Below are positions 1-8,178 of a stretch of 64,000 bases of DNA, one piece after another (within the stretch, counting starts at the first letter, position 1; every line of letters starts with the position of its first letter). This stretch comes from Streptomyces sp. NBC_01294 (lineage in GTDB: Bacteria; Actinomycetota; Actinomycetes; Streptomycetales; Streptomycetaceae), in NCBI RefSeq assembly GCF_035917235.1, contig NZ_CP108423.1:620001-684000 (forward strand), read 5' to 3'. The notes under the pieces were generated by a model, which saw only the letters and a list, made by a program, of their open reading frames with translations, was not told where the DNA came from and searched no databases. The position numbers were made by a program, and so were the translations under genes.

Positions 1-1
1 G

Positions 2-385
2 GCGGGTGCGCTGCGGGCGACCCTGGGCCGGTTCAACGCGCAGGCGTGGAGCGGGACCGACTCCGACTTCCACCGGGGGGCCACGGCGTACGACCACTAC
101 TACACGGACCCGAACGTGCACCCGAACTCGTGCCTGGCACCGATCTGGGCCCCGCCGTTCTACGCGTTCAAGATCGTCCCGGGGGACCTCGGCACGAAGG
201 GCGGCATCGTCACGGACGCGCGGGCCCGGGCCCTGCGGGAGGACGGCTCGGTGATCCGCGGCCTGTACGCGGCGGGCAACGCCAGCGCCGCGGTGATGGG
301 GCACAGCTACGCGGGCGCCGGATCGACGATCGGCCCCGCGATGACGTTCGGCTACGTGGCGGCGAACGACATCGCGGACGCGTGA
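2..385 (+). CDS. 3-ketosteroid delta1-dehydrogenase-like FAD protein, C-terminal part
   Basis: An open frame enters from the left edge of the window and ends at a TGA, leaving 127 residues. The C-terminal stretch GLYAAGNASAAVMGHSYAGA, followed closely by GSTIGP, is the signature of the FAD-dependent 3-oxosteroid 1-dehydrogenase/fumarate-reductase-like family, which inserts a C1-C2 double bond into ring A of steroids using FAD. The glycine-rich end closes the FAD-binding domain. The N-terminal Rossmann dinucleotide site lies outside the window, so substrate cannot be confirmed. The lipid-transfer thiolases, DUF35 and acyl-CoA genes further right fit a steroid or isoprenoid catabolic setting, but they are separated from it by unrelated genes. 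The family is confident; the exact substrate is inferred. Confidence 0.85.
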   Translation, partial: AGALRATLGRFNAQAWSGTDSDFHRGATAYDHYYTDPNVHPNSCLAPIWAPPFYAFKIVPGDLGTKGGIVTDARARALREDGSVIRGLYAAGNASAAVMGHSYAGAGSTIGPAMTFGYVAANDIADA

Positions 386-418
386 TCGAGCGGCCGGCGC
401 CCGGGCACGCCCTGGATC

Positions 419-919
419 CTAGCCCTGCTGGAAGAGCTCGGCGGGGAGCGGCTTCAGGAGGGCGTAGAGGTCATCGGTGATCGGGCGGTCCCAGCTGGCG
501 ATGGTGACCAGCACGTTGTCACTGCGGTCGAACTGGACGCAGGAGATGCGGGACTCCGACAGCTTGACCTTCCGGACGATGAGGAGGTTGTCACCCTGCA
601 TGACGGGGCAGTCCTCGATGCCGGTGACCTCGACGTCCTCGTCGTTCTCCAGCGCGTCGAGGAGCTGGGCCACCTCGAAGGGCACCTGGCCCTCGGTGAG
701 GTCCCGGGCCGGGGAACCCTCGGGGAGGTTTCCGATGATCATCGCGGGGCCGCGTCCGCCGAACAGGTCGTAGCGGAGGAAGACACCCTGGCAGCTGCCG
801 TCGGGCGCGGGCAGCAGCCCGGCCCCGAGATTGCCAGGCCAGTCCCCCGGGTCCATGGCCAGGACGTCGAAGTCCGGGCCGGCGGGTGTGGCGGCGCGGT
901 GGCGGCGGAGGAAGGACAT
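419..919 (-). CDS. Hypothetical protein, 166 aa
   Basis: A 166-residue protein I do not recognise. It starts MSFLRRHRAATPAGPDF and has no signal peptide or membrane segment. It is acidic in the middle (residues about 70-110, including the stretch LLDALENDEDVEVTGIEDC) and its C-terminal half looks like a beta-rich fold ending in KPLPAELFQQG. It faces the steroid dehydrogenase-like gene tail to tail with a 33-bp gap. Codon use (GC-rich third positions) supports a real gene, whereas the overlapping plus-strand frames give arginine-rich shadow proteins. No function is proposed. Confidence 0.7.
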   Translation of the reverse strand: MSFLRRHRAATPAGPDFDVLAMDPGDWPGNLGAGLLPAPDGSCQGVFLRYDLFGGRGPAMIIGNLPEGSPARDLTEGQVPFEVAQLLDALENDEDVEVTGIEDCPVMQGDNLLIVRKVKLSESRISCVQFDRSDNVLVTIASWDRPITDDLYALLKPLPAELFQQG

Positions 920-987
920 GCCGCCATGGTACGTGGCCGCACGGCTTTTCCGGCCCGGGGGCCCTCATCCCGGCGGCCGCCGCGGCC

Positions 988-1026
988 GGGCGCGCCGGGC
1001 CGGCCGTGCGGGCGCGCCGGGCCGGC
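988..1026 (+). repeat. 17-bp direct repeat in a GC-rich gap
   Basis: The sequence GGGCGCGCCGGGCCGGC occurs at 988-1004 and again at 1010-1026. It fills the gap between the 166-aa gene and the broken DinB-like gene and can also fold on itself because GGCGCGCC is palindromic. It may act as a bidirectional terminator; no other signal is visible. Confidence 0.6.
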
Positions 1027-1029
1027 GGG

Positions 1030-1790
1030 TCAGACCGGTGGGACCAGCGTGAAGTAGTACGGGAGCAGGGCGGCGTCGCCCGTGACCCGCAGGCCGGTGG
1101 CGGGCAGACGTTGCCAGAGGAAGAGCGCGAGGTCCGGGGCCGGGCCCGCGACCTCGACGTCCGCGGGGGCGGTGGAGCCGGGCTCCGGCAGGACCCGGTC
1201 CGGTGTGAAGACCACCGTCCAGGATTCCGGCCCGTCCGTACGCCGGAAGCGGTAACGCTCGCCCCGGCCGACGGGGGCGGCCTGCCAGGAGCGGCGGGCC
1301 GGGGCCATCACCTCGAAGGTCTGGGTGACGGCGTCCGCCGCGAGGGCCGGGTCGAGCGGGGCGGGCGTTCCGGTCGCGGATTGCGCGTCCCAGCGTGGAC
1401 GGCCAGCTCGATCAGCTGCATCCGCAGCCAGAAGCCCGAGGTCTGCTCGTCCGACCAGGTCCACACCCGGGTGTCCGGCCCCAGCTCGCCCAGCAGCTCC
1501 CCCAGCTCCCGGGCGCCCTCGGCGAACCACTCGGTCAGCGCCTCCGGGTCGGCCGGGGCCTGCGGGAGCCCGAGGCCGGCGGGGTCGGGCGGGGTCGCGA
1601 GCCGCTCCCGCAGGACGTGTACCAGGTAGCGGTGCACGCCCCCGAGGTGTCCGACGAGGTCGCAGACCGACCAGCCCGGGCACGAGGGGACCTGCGGGGC
1701 CGGCCCGCCGAGGTCGAAGGCGTGGCGGACGGCCTTCTCAAAGGCCGCCGCCTCGCTCCGGAAGAGGGACATCCGGTGGAGGTGATCCAT
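1030..1790 (-). pseudogene. Maleylpyruvate isomerase/TIGR03083-type DinB-like protein, frameshifted
   Basis: Read on the minus strand from ATG 1790 (MDHLHRMSLFRSEAAAF), the protein has the helical-bundle pattern of the mycothiol-dependent maleylpyruvate isomerase N-terminal/TIGR03083 family, including VGHLGGVHRYL and MQLIELAVH, which carry metal-ligand histidines. After LAVH the frame should continue RWDAQSATGTP, but the DNA reads GTCCACGCTGGGAC, one C short of GTCCACCGCTGGGAC. The first frame therefore runs into nonsense, and the C-terminal half (WDAQSATG to the terminal PPV) lies in the next frame, ending at 1030. Restoring one base near 1393-1396 gives a continuous protein of about 253 aa with the family's usual two-part layout. 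Either the gene is freshly inactivated or the base is a sequencing error. The lesion falls in the conserved VHRWD metal motif. Confidence 0.8.
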
Positions 1791-1962
1791 ACGGTTGACC
1801 CTGCCCGCCGGACGGCGGAACCTCCCGCCTTGCGCTACGGGCGAACGCCTCCGGCGCGGCCGGCGGACCGGCGGAATCACGCACCACCACACCGCCGCAC
1901 CGCCGCACTGGCGCACCGGCGAGCACGGCATCGCCGGCTTCCGGAACCGGTGCCCCGGCGGC

Positions 1963-4845
1963 CTACGGCGCGTACGAGTCCAGGACGGCCGGGAGGCCCG
2001 GAAGGTTGGTGCCGAGTTTGCGGCACGCCGCGGACAGGGCCCAGTCCGGACCCTGTTCCGGCAGGGCGGAGCCGTCCGGGACGGCCTGGCCCGCCGCCCG
2101 CCGCGCCGCCTTGAGCTCCTCCTCCGTCAGCCCGTCCTGCCAGTCCGGCCCGCCCGGCAGGCCGGCGCCCAGCCCCAGCAGGGTGTCGGCCGTCTCGGCC
2201 ACCAGCCCGTCGGCCCCGCATTCCCGGGCCGTCACCACGGCCCGCTCCAGCAGGTCCGCGTCGCGCAGCTCGGTGCCCAGCGCGGCCAGGGCGCGGGCCA
2301 GTTCGTGTCCCGCCGGGGACTGCGACAGCAGGGCCACCGCCTCCCGCAGCAGCACGGCCCGGTCCTGCGGGGCCGCGACCTCGGCCGCCACGCGCAGGGC
2401 CTGGCCGATGCCCGACGGGGCGCCGAAGGAGCGGGCCCGCCGGACGGCGTCGTCGGCCAGTGTGCGCGCCCGCTGCGGATCCTCCCCGGCCACGGCGCGG
2501 GCCAGGAGCAGCTGCCACGGGCACCAGGCCGGGTTCTGGATGCCGCGCGGGGTCAGCCGCCGGTCGACCTCCTCCAGTTCGGCGACGGCCGCACGCATCT
2601 CACCGCGGGCGACGAGCAGTTGGGCGTACACGGTCTGGGAGTCGGGGAAGACCACGGCCGCCGGGAAGGGCCGGCCGTACTCGTGCTCGCGTCCCAGTTC
2701 CCAGGCCTCGTCGACGCGTCCCCGTGCGAGCAGCGTGGTCAGGAGGATGGCTATGGCGTACCAGTGCACGGGGGTGCGCCGTCCCACGCGTTCGGCGAGC
2801 CGCAGCCCGGCCCGCGCCAGTTCCTCGGCCTCCACGAGCCGCCCGCGCCGGTAGCGGATGTAGGCGCGCAGGCTGTACGCGAAGGACAGGTGCGCGCCGC
2901 GCCAGCCCATCCGCTCGAACTCGGCGGTGCCGGTCTCGAACAGCTCCTCCGCCCGTCCGGGGCGGTCGGCGTACATGTAGGCCATCGCGACCAGGACCGG
3001 CACCTCGAAGCCGCGGTCCTCGTAGGCCCAGCTGAAGGGCCGCTCCAGTACCCGTCCGGCGTGGTGCAGCACCACGTCCACCGGTTCTCCGCGCAGGCAG
3101 GCGTCCCAGGCGCGCAGCCCGATGACGTACCGCTCGGTGAGGTCGCGCCCGGTGAGGCGGTCGGCGAGCCGGGCGAGGCGCCGGGAGCGCGCCGGGGAGT
3201 CGGTCTCGGCGGCGTTGAAGGCGTCCCACATGAACTGCTCGGACTGCAGGCGCAGCCGGGCCCGGACGTCCTGGGTGTACGGGATCTCCCGCGCGAGGGA
3301 TTCCGAGGCGTCGGCGAGGCGGTCGCTGTGTGCAAGGACCTGGGCGAGCCGGATGACGATGCCCTGGCGCAGGGTGGGGTCGTCGAAAGGTTCGGCGAGG
3401 GCGGCCCTCAGGTGGTTGACGGTGTTGGCGGGCTCGGTGAGCAGGGAGGCGCAGCCCAGTTCGTACAGGACGGCGGCGCGCTCGTCGAAGTCCGGGGGCT
3501 CGCGCAGGGCGCGGGCGAGCTGGCGGCGGGCGGCCTCGGGGGCGCCGGCCCGGAGGTTCTCGCCGGCGGCCTCGCGCAGGATGCGCACCACCCAGGGGTC
3601 GTTCTCGGGGTGGGTCTCCAGCAGGTGGCGGGCGGCGGCGGAGGGGCCGAGTCCGGCGTCGACGACGGCGGCCGCGGCCTTGCCGTGCAGGGCGACCCGC
3701 AGCGCGTCGGGGATGGCGCGGTAGATGGCGGTGGCGATGAGCGGGTGGACGAACTCCAGCCCGGTCTCGGGTTCCTGCGCCGGCCCGGTCACGGGTTCCT
3801 GCGCCGTCGAGGACCCGGCGGCCGACAGGATGCGGGCGTCCCGCAGCCGCCTGGTGGCGTCCACACCCTCCTCGGCGCCGAGGGCGGCGACCCGCGCGGC
3901 GAGGTCCTGCGGGATGGCGGTGCCGAGGACGGCGCAGGCCCAGGCGAAGCGGACGGTGGAGGGGCCGAGGCGTTCGAGGCGGGCCACGAGGCCGCTGCCG
4001 CGCTGGGCGGCGGCGAGGTCGCGCAGCAGCGGGGCGTTCGCCTCGACCGGGGGCAGTCCCTTCTCCCGGACCTTGGCGGTGAGTTCGACGGCCTCGAAGG
4101 GGTTGCCGGTGGTGACGGCCCAGGCCTCCCGGCAGAAGGCGTCCTCGGCGTGGTCGCCGAGGGCCTCGCGGACCAGCGCGGCGACGGCGGCCGGGGTGAG
4201 CGGCGCGAGGGGCAGCGGGCGCTGTCCCGCCCGGCCCGGCAGCGTACGGAAGGCGTCGGCGTCCGCGGGCAGTTCGTCGGGGCGGTAGGCGACGACGAGC
4301 AGCAGGGGGAGGTGTTCGGCGCGCGGGGCGAAGGCGGCGAGCCAGCCGAGGGACTCGGGGTCGGCCCAGTGGGCGTCGTCGAGGACGAGGGTGACGGGGG
4401 CGCGTTTCACGACGAGGTGGGTGAGGACCCAGTCGAGTCCGTCGCGCAGGCCCTGGGGGTCGGGCGGGGCGCCCTGTTCGGGGGCGCAGAGTCCGAGGGC
4501 GGGGCCGACGATCGAGTACCAGCTCCCGAGGGCGGCGCGCAGCTCCTGCTCGGAGGTGCCGGCCAGCTGGGGCTGGATGAGCTGGCGGGCGACGTGGAAG
4601 GGCTGCCTCTGCTCCTGTTCGCCGCCGCGGGCGGCGAGGACGGTGCAGGAGCGGGCGTGGGCGCGGCGGCGCAGCTCGGCGAGCAGGGTGGTCTTGCCGA
4701 GGCCGGCGGGGCCGGAGAAGGCGAGCAGCGCGCCGCCCGCGTCCGGCCCGGGACCGGTGAGCTGGTCCAGGGCCTCGTCGACGATGGCGAGTTCGGTCTC
4801 GCGTTCGACCAAGGTGCGCCGTTTGCGGGTACGGCGGTCCGTCAT
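1963..4845 (-). CDS. Large AAA ATPase, LuxR-family (LAL)-like but without a DNA-binding domain
   Basis: This 960-residue protein starts at ATG 4845. Residues 45-52 (GPAGLGKT) form a Walker A loop and residues about 151-157 (VTLVLDD, then AHW) a Walker B strand. This is the STAND/AAA arrangement of large ATP-binding LuxR (LAL) regulators, whose nucleotide switch is read out by a long helical TPR-like region; residues about 330-900 here are alanine- and leucine-rich helical repeats. LAL proteins normally end in a LuxR helix-turn-helix, but this one ends in GLPAVLDSYAP with nothing resembling the helix-turn-helix, so it may work through a partner. Its upstream region is rich in TTCCGG repeats. 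The ATPase call is confident; a regulatory role is inferred. Confidence 0.8.
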   Translation of the reverse strand: MTDRRTRKRRTLVERETELAIVDEALDQLTGPGPDAGGALLAFSGPAGLGKTTLLAELRRRAHARSCTVLAARGGEQEQRQPFHVARQLIQPQLAGTSEQELRAALGSWYSIVGPALGLCAPEQGAPPDPQGLRDGLDWVLTHLVVKRAPVTLVLDDAHWADPESLGWLAAFAPRAEHLPLLLVVAYRPDELPADADAFRTLPGRAGQRPLPLAPLTPAAVAALVREALGDHAEDAFCREAWAVTTGNPFEAVELTAKVREKGLPPVEANAPLLRDLAAAQRGSGLVARLERLGPSTVRFAWACAVLGTAIPQDLAARVAALGAEEGVDATRRLRDARILSAAGSSTAQEPVTGPAQEPETGLEFVHPLIATAIYRAIPDALRVALHGKAAAAVVDAGLGPSAAARHLLETHPENDPWVVRILREAAGENLRAGAPEAARRQLARALREPPDFDERAAVLYELGCASLLTEPANTVNHLRAALAEPFDDPTLRQGIVIRLAQVLAHSDRLADASESLAREIPYTQDVRARLRLQSEQFMWDAFNAAETDSPARSRRLARLADRLTGRDLTERYVIGLRAWDACLRGEPVDVVLHHAGRVLERPFSWAYEDRGFEVPVLVAMAYMYADRPGRAEELFETGTAEFERMGWRGAHLSFAYSLRAYIRYRRGRLVEAEELARAGLRLAERVGRRTPVHWYAIAILLTTLLARGRVDEAWELGREHEYGRPFPAAVVFPDSQTVYAQLLVARGEMRAAVAELEEVDRRLTPRGIQNPAWCPWQLLLARAVAGEDPQRARTLADDAVRRARSFGAPSGIGQALRVAAEVAAPQDRAVLLREAVALLSQSPAGHELARALAALGTELRDADLLERAVVTARECGADGLVAETADTLLGLGAGLPGGPDWQDGLTEEELKAARRAAGQAVPDGSALPEQGPDWALSAACRKLGTNLPGLPAVLDSYAP

Positions 4846-5031
4846 GGCTGGTACCCCCCAGGCCTGTTCGGGGGATCAGCGTACGCCCGCGCACATCGCG
4901 GGGGATCCCACTGTCGGGAAAGAATCCGATCTTCTTTACCGGTGTCCGTTCCGGAGTCTTTTCCGGCGTCTTTTCCACTGCGCTTCCGGTGTGCTTCCGG
5001 CGCCCTTCCGGTGGCCTCTCCGGCGTCTTCG
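4846..5031 (+). repeat. Intergenic region with imperfect TTCCGG repeats
   Basis: Between the AAA ATPase start and the ACT gene end, the hexamer TTCCGG recurs about five times, spaced irregularly by 10-25 bp (for example TTTTCCGGCGTC and CTTCCGGTG variants between 4950 and 5025). No gene is evident. It should contain the promoter of the ATPase gene, and the clustered repeats could be binding sites, though this is speculative. Confidence 0.4.
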
Positions 5032-5448
5032 TCAGGCGTGTCCGTCCCGGGCGGACCGTGCCGCGAGGTCCTCCAGGACGGCCACGGCCTCGGCGGCCCG
5101 GTCGGCGTCCACGAAGAGGTGGTCGTGGTGGTAGCCGGCGATGACGTTGCAGCTCAGGCCGTGTGCGCCGAGTTCGGTGGCGAAGGCCGCGGTGAGGCCG
5201 ACGGCGTCGAGGGCGGAGTGGATCCGCAGGGTGATCCAGCCGGCCGTGTAGTCGTAGGCGAGGCCGGCCGCGTCGGCGTCCTCCTGACGCAGCACCAGGG
5301 TGAGGCCCTCGCGCTCCAGGACGGTGGCCACGGGCGCGGTCCCGGCGGGGACGGTGCTGCCGGGGACGGTGCAGAAGACGTACCGCCCCTCGTTCAGCTC
5401 GGGCCGCATGCCGCTCAGGAGTACGCGCAGGTCGTTCTCGCCGCTCAT
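5032..5448 (-). CDS. ACT-domain protein
   Basis: A 138-residue protein beginning MSGENDLRVLLSGMRPEL. It has the pattern of the small stand-alone ACT proteins (COG3602-like): an N-terminal strand-helix unit, and a second ACT unit at residues about 70-135 with WITLRIHSALDAVGLTAAFA and the strand around GAHGLSCNVIAGYHHDHLFV. ACT folds bind amino acids or other small ligands and often act as allosteric sensors. No enzyme domain is attached and the ligand is unknown. It sits alone on the minus strand with a tandem 17-bp repeat just upstream of its start. Confidence 0.75.
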   Translation of the reverse strand: MSGENDLRVLLSGMRPELNEGRYVFCTVPGSTVPAGTAPVATVLEREGLTLVLRQEDADAAGLAYDYTAGWITLRIHSALDAVGLTAAFATELGAHGLSCNVIAGYHHDHLFVDADRAAEAVAVLEDLAARSARDGHA

Positions 5449-5451
5449 GCC

Positions 5452-5494
5452 GCCACCCTAGGCGGTGCGCCACCCTAGGCGGTGCGCCACCCTC
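5452..5494 (+). repeat. Two and a half copies of a 17-bp tandem repeat
   Basis: GCCACCCTAGGCGGTGC occurs at 5452-5468 and 5469-5485, followed by a partial third copy. It starts four bases upstream of the ACT gene start codon, so the copies cover its leader and probably the ribosome-binding region. Confidence 0.7.
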
Positions 5495-5577
5495 AGGGCC
5501 GTCTTTCCGGCCGGCGGCCACCGGGGCGGCGGGGCCGCGCCCGGTGGTGCGCCGCGTACAGCCGGCCGCGGGCCGTC

Positions 5578-5805
5578 CTAGGTCAGGTCGAACTCCCCGC
5601 CCCGGGCGTTCAGCACGAACTTGTGCCACTCGTCGGGGGTGAAGATCAGCGAAGGGCTCTCGGGGCGCTCGCTGTTGCGCATGGCGATGAAGCCCTCGAC
5701 GAAGGCGATCTGGACGTCACCCGCTCCCCGGCTGCTCGACTGCCAGTCCGCCTCGGTGAGATCGAGGTCCGGCTTCCCCCAGCCAGCGAGGGGCTGTGAA
5801 GTCAT
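5578..5805 (-). CDS. DUF397 protein
   Basis: From ATG 5805 (MTSQPLAGWGKPDLDLTEAD) the protein is 75 residues long and shows the DUF397 pattern: a WQSSSRG core, VEGFIAMRNSERPESPSLIF and the closing FTPDEWHKFV. DUF397 proteins are abundant in Streptomyces and usually sit beside an XRE regulator (BldB/AbaA-orfA-like pairs). No XRE partner is adjacent here, which is unusual. An upstream in-frame extension exists but lacks a ribosome site and looks non-coding, so I chose 5805. A partner elsewhere in the genome is possible. Confidence 0.8.
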   Translation of the reverse strand: MTSQPLAGWGKPDLDLTEADWQSSSRGAGDVQIAFVEGFIAMRNSERPESPSLIFTPDEWHKFVLNARGGEFDLT

Positions 5806-5950
5806 GCTCTCGGCCACGTGCGTGCTCCTCCCGGTACGTCGTCCGGGGGCAAGGTTAACCACCGCAGCGCGTGCCGCACAGGCCACGGTGAGTCACCCGT
5901 GGCCTGTGCGGCCCCCCGGCCGGCCCCTCCGTCGCCGGCCGGGCACGCGG

Positions 5951-7117
5951 TCAGGAGGCGGGCACCTCGGCCCCCACCAGCCACATCGCGAAGAACTGGG
6001 CGCCGCCGCCGTACGCGTGCCCCAGCGCCCGGCAGGCTCCCGGAACCTGGTGTTCCCCGGCCTGGCCGCGCACCTGCAGGGCCGCCTCCGCGAAGCGGAT
6101 CATGCCGGAGGCGCCGATCGGGTTGGTGGAGAGCACCCCGCCGGACGGGTTGACCGGGAGGTCCCCGTCGAGTTCGGTGACCCCGGCCTCGGTGAGCTTC
6201 CATCCCTCGCCCTCCGCGGCGAAGCCGAGGTTCTCCAGCCACATCGGCTCGTACCAGGAGAAGGGCACGTACATCTCCACGGCGTCGATCTCCCGTCGCG
6301 GGTCGTTGATTCCCGCCTGCCGGTAGACGTCGGCCGCGCAGTCCTTGCCGGCCTGTGGCGAGACGAAGTCCTTGCCCGCGAAGAGGGTGGGTTCGCTGCG
6401 CATCGCCCCGCCGTGCACCCAGGCGGGCGGCTTCGGCGAACGGGCCGCGCCCACCCGGTCGGTGAGGATCATCGCGCACGCGCCGTCCGAGGAGGGGCAG
6501 GTCTCGGAGTAGCGGATCGGATCCCAGAGCATCGGCGAGGCCTGGACCTTCTCCAGGGTGATGTCGTGCTCGTGCAGGTGTGCGTAGGGGTTCTTCAGCG
6601 CGTTGCGCCGGTCCTTGTACGCCACCAGCGAGCCCACCGTGTCCGGCGCGCCCGTGCGCCGCATGTACGCGCGCACGTGCGGGGCGAAGAATCCGCCAGC
6701 GCCGGCGAGCAGCGGCTGCTGGAAGGGGACGGGGAGCGACAGGCCCCACATGGCGTTGGATTCGGACTGCTTCTCGAAGGCGAGGGTCAGGACCGTGCGG
6801 TGGACGCGGGCCGCGACCAGGTTCGAGGCGACCAGGGCGGTGGAGCCGCCGACCGAGCCCGCCGTGTGCACGCGCAGCATCGGCTTGCCGACGGCGCCGA
6901 GCGCGTCCGCCAGGTACAGCTCCGGCATCATCACCCCCTCGAAGAAGTCGGGGGCCTTGCCGATGACGACCGCGTCGATGTCGGCCCAGGTCAGCTCGGC
7001 GTCCGCGAGGGCGCGGACCGCCGCCTCCCGGACGAGTCCGGCGATGGACACGTCGTGGCGGGCGGCCACGTGCTTGGTCTGGCCGATGCCGACGACGGCA
7101 ACTGGCTCCTTGCTCAT
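5951..7117 (-). CDS. Thiolase-fold lipid-transfer protein (SCP2-thiolase family), 388 aa
   Basis: Starting MSKEPVAVVGIGQTKHVAA at ATG 7117, this 388-residue protein is a thiolase-superfamily member of the lipid-transfer protein group, with the C-terminal loop VNPSGGVLSTNPIGASGM. Where true thiolases have the nucleophilic cysteine (pattern NNACATGSSAL), this protein reads RVHTAGSVGGSTAL, so the cysteine is absent. That is the situation in Ltp-type retro-aldolases of steroid side-chain degradation, which work with a DUF35 partner; a double DUF35 gene lies two genes upstream. Its ATG overlaps the TGA of the preceding gene (ATGA at 7114-7117), so the two are translationally coupled. A role in acyl-CoA aldol cleavage is inferred. 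Confidence 0.85.
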   Translation of the reverse strand: MSKEPVAVVGIGQTKHVAARHDVSIAGLVREAAVRALADAELTWADIDAVVIGKAPDFFEGVMMPELYLADALGAVGKPMLRVHTAGSVGGSTALVASNLVAARVHRTVLTLAFEKQSESNAMWGLSLPVPFQQPLLAGAGGFFAPHVRAYMRRTGAPDTVGSLVAYKDRRNALKNPYAHLHEHDITLEKVQASPMLWDPIRYSETCPSSDGACAMILTDRVGAARSPKPPAWVHGGAMRSEPTLFAGKDFVSPQAGKDCAADVYRQAGINDPRREIDAVEMYVPFSWYEPMWLENLGFAAEGEGWKLTEAGVTELDGDLPVNPSGGVLSTNPIGASGMIRFAEAALQVRGQAGEHQVPGACRALGHAYGGGAQFFAMWLVGAEVPAS

Positions 7118-8178
7118 GCTCGGTCCCCTTCCAGGACGGCGACCAGGTTCTGCTGGAGGCAGGGGCCGGAGGTGGCGTGGGCGACGGCCCGGTCGGACTC
7201 GCCTCGGTGGATCCGGGCGGCCGCCTCGCCGATGCGGATCAGGCCGGCGGCCATGACCGGGTTCGCGGCGAGCGCTCCCCCGGACGGGTTGACGGCCACG
7301 CCGTCGCCGTCGCCGAGGCCGAGCGCCTTGCGCAGCACGACCTCCTGGGAGGAGAACGGCGCGTGCAGTTCCGCCGTGTCCACCGGGGCTTCGAAGACGC
7401 CCGCGTGCTCGGCGGCGATCCGGGTGGACGGGGAGTCGGTGAGGTCGCGCAGGCCCAGGCCGTGGGCCTCGATGCGGTGGTCGATGCCGGTGATCCAGGC
7501 GGGGCGTTCGCACAGCTGCCGCGCGAGGTCGCCGGCGGCCAGGATCACCGCGGCCACGCCGTCGCCGATGGGCGGGCAGTCCCAGGTGCGCAGCGGCCGG
7601 ACCTGGTAGTCGCCCTGCGGGACGGCGCCGCGGAGCTGGGCGTGCGGGTTCGCCTCGGCGGCGGCGCGGCTGCGCGCTCCGATGGCGGCCAGGGCGCGCT
7701 CGTCGGTCTCGCCCGCGTCGATCAGGGCCTGGGCCTGGAGGGCGGCCAGGGCCACCGAGTCGGGCCAGAGCGGGGCGAGGTAGTACGGGTCGAGCTGGCG
7801 CGTCAGTACGTCGCGTACCGAACCGGGCGAGGACTTCCCGTACGCGTAGACGAGCGCGGTGTCGGCCTCACCGGTCTGGATCTTGACCCAGGCCTCGTAC
7901 AGGGCCCAGGCGCCGTCCATCTCGACGTGCGACTCGGAGATCGGCGGCCAGGCGCCGACCCCGTCGAGGGTCATGGTGAAGGAGAAGGCCCGGCCGGCCA
8001 GGTAGTCGCTGGAGCCGGAACAGGTGAAGCCGATCTCGCCGGCCTTCAGTCCGGTCGCGGCGAGCACCTGGTGCAGCACCGGCATGACCATCTCGACTTC
8101 GCTGAGTTCGTCGGTGCGGCGCAGGTGGTCGCTCTGCGCGAAGGCGACCACCGCGACCTCGCGTGCGTATCGGGCCAT
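7114..8178 (-). CDS. Second thiolase-fold lipid-transfer protein, 354 aa
   Basis: This 354-residue protein starts MARYAREVAVVAFAQSDH at ATG 8178. It has the thiolase fold (VNPSGGALAANPVMAAGL near the C-terminus), but the nucleophile loop reads SHVEMDGAWALYEAW, again with no cysteine. Such pairs of cysteine-less thiolase homologues often form heteromeric complexes with DUF35 proteins. It overlaps both neighbours by ATGA (8177-8180 and 7114-7117), making a three-gene coupled set: DUF35 protein, this protein, then the 388-aa homologue. An aldolase or acyl-transfer role on a bulky CoA thioester is likely but unproven. Confidence 0.85.
   Translation of the reverse strand: MARYAREVAVVAFAQSDHLRRTDELSEVEMVMPVLHQVLAATGLKAGEIGFTCSGSSDYLAGRAFSFTMTLDGVGAWPPISESHVEMDGAWALYEAWVKIQTGEADTALVYAYGKSSPGSVRDVLTRQLDPYYLAPLWPDSVALAALQAQALIDAGETDERALAAIGARSRAAAEANPHAQLRGAVPQGDYQVRPLRTWDCPPIGDGVAAVILAAGDLARQLCERPAWITGIDHRIEAHGLGLRDLTDSPSTRIAAEHAGVFEAPVDTAELHAPFSSQEVVLRKALGLGDGDGVAVNPSGGALAANPVMAAGLIRIGEAAARIHRGESDRAVAHATSGPCLQQNLVAVLEGDRA

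Noticed and set aside
1795-5478. A 1227-codon open frame on the plus strand opposite the AAA ATPase gene
   Set aside because: It is a GC-rich antisense shadow: composition is glycine/valine/glutamine-rich, no family signature is present, and the minus-strand frame has clear Walker motifs.
2600-5629. A 1009-codon minus-strand frame overlapping the ATPase and ACT genes
   Set aside because: Arginine/proline-rich out-of-frame translation of the real genes; no domain recognised.
5578-5886. Longer start for the DUF397 protein
   Set aside because: The extra 27 residues are alanine/arginine-rich with no ribosome site, and DUF397 proteins are typically about 60-80 residues.
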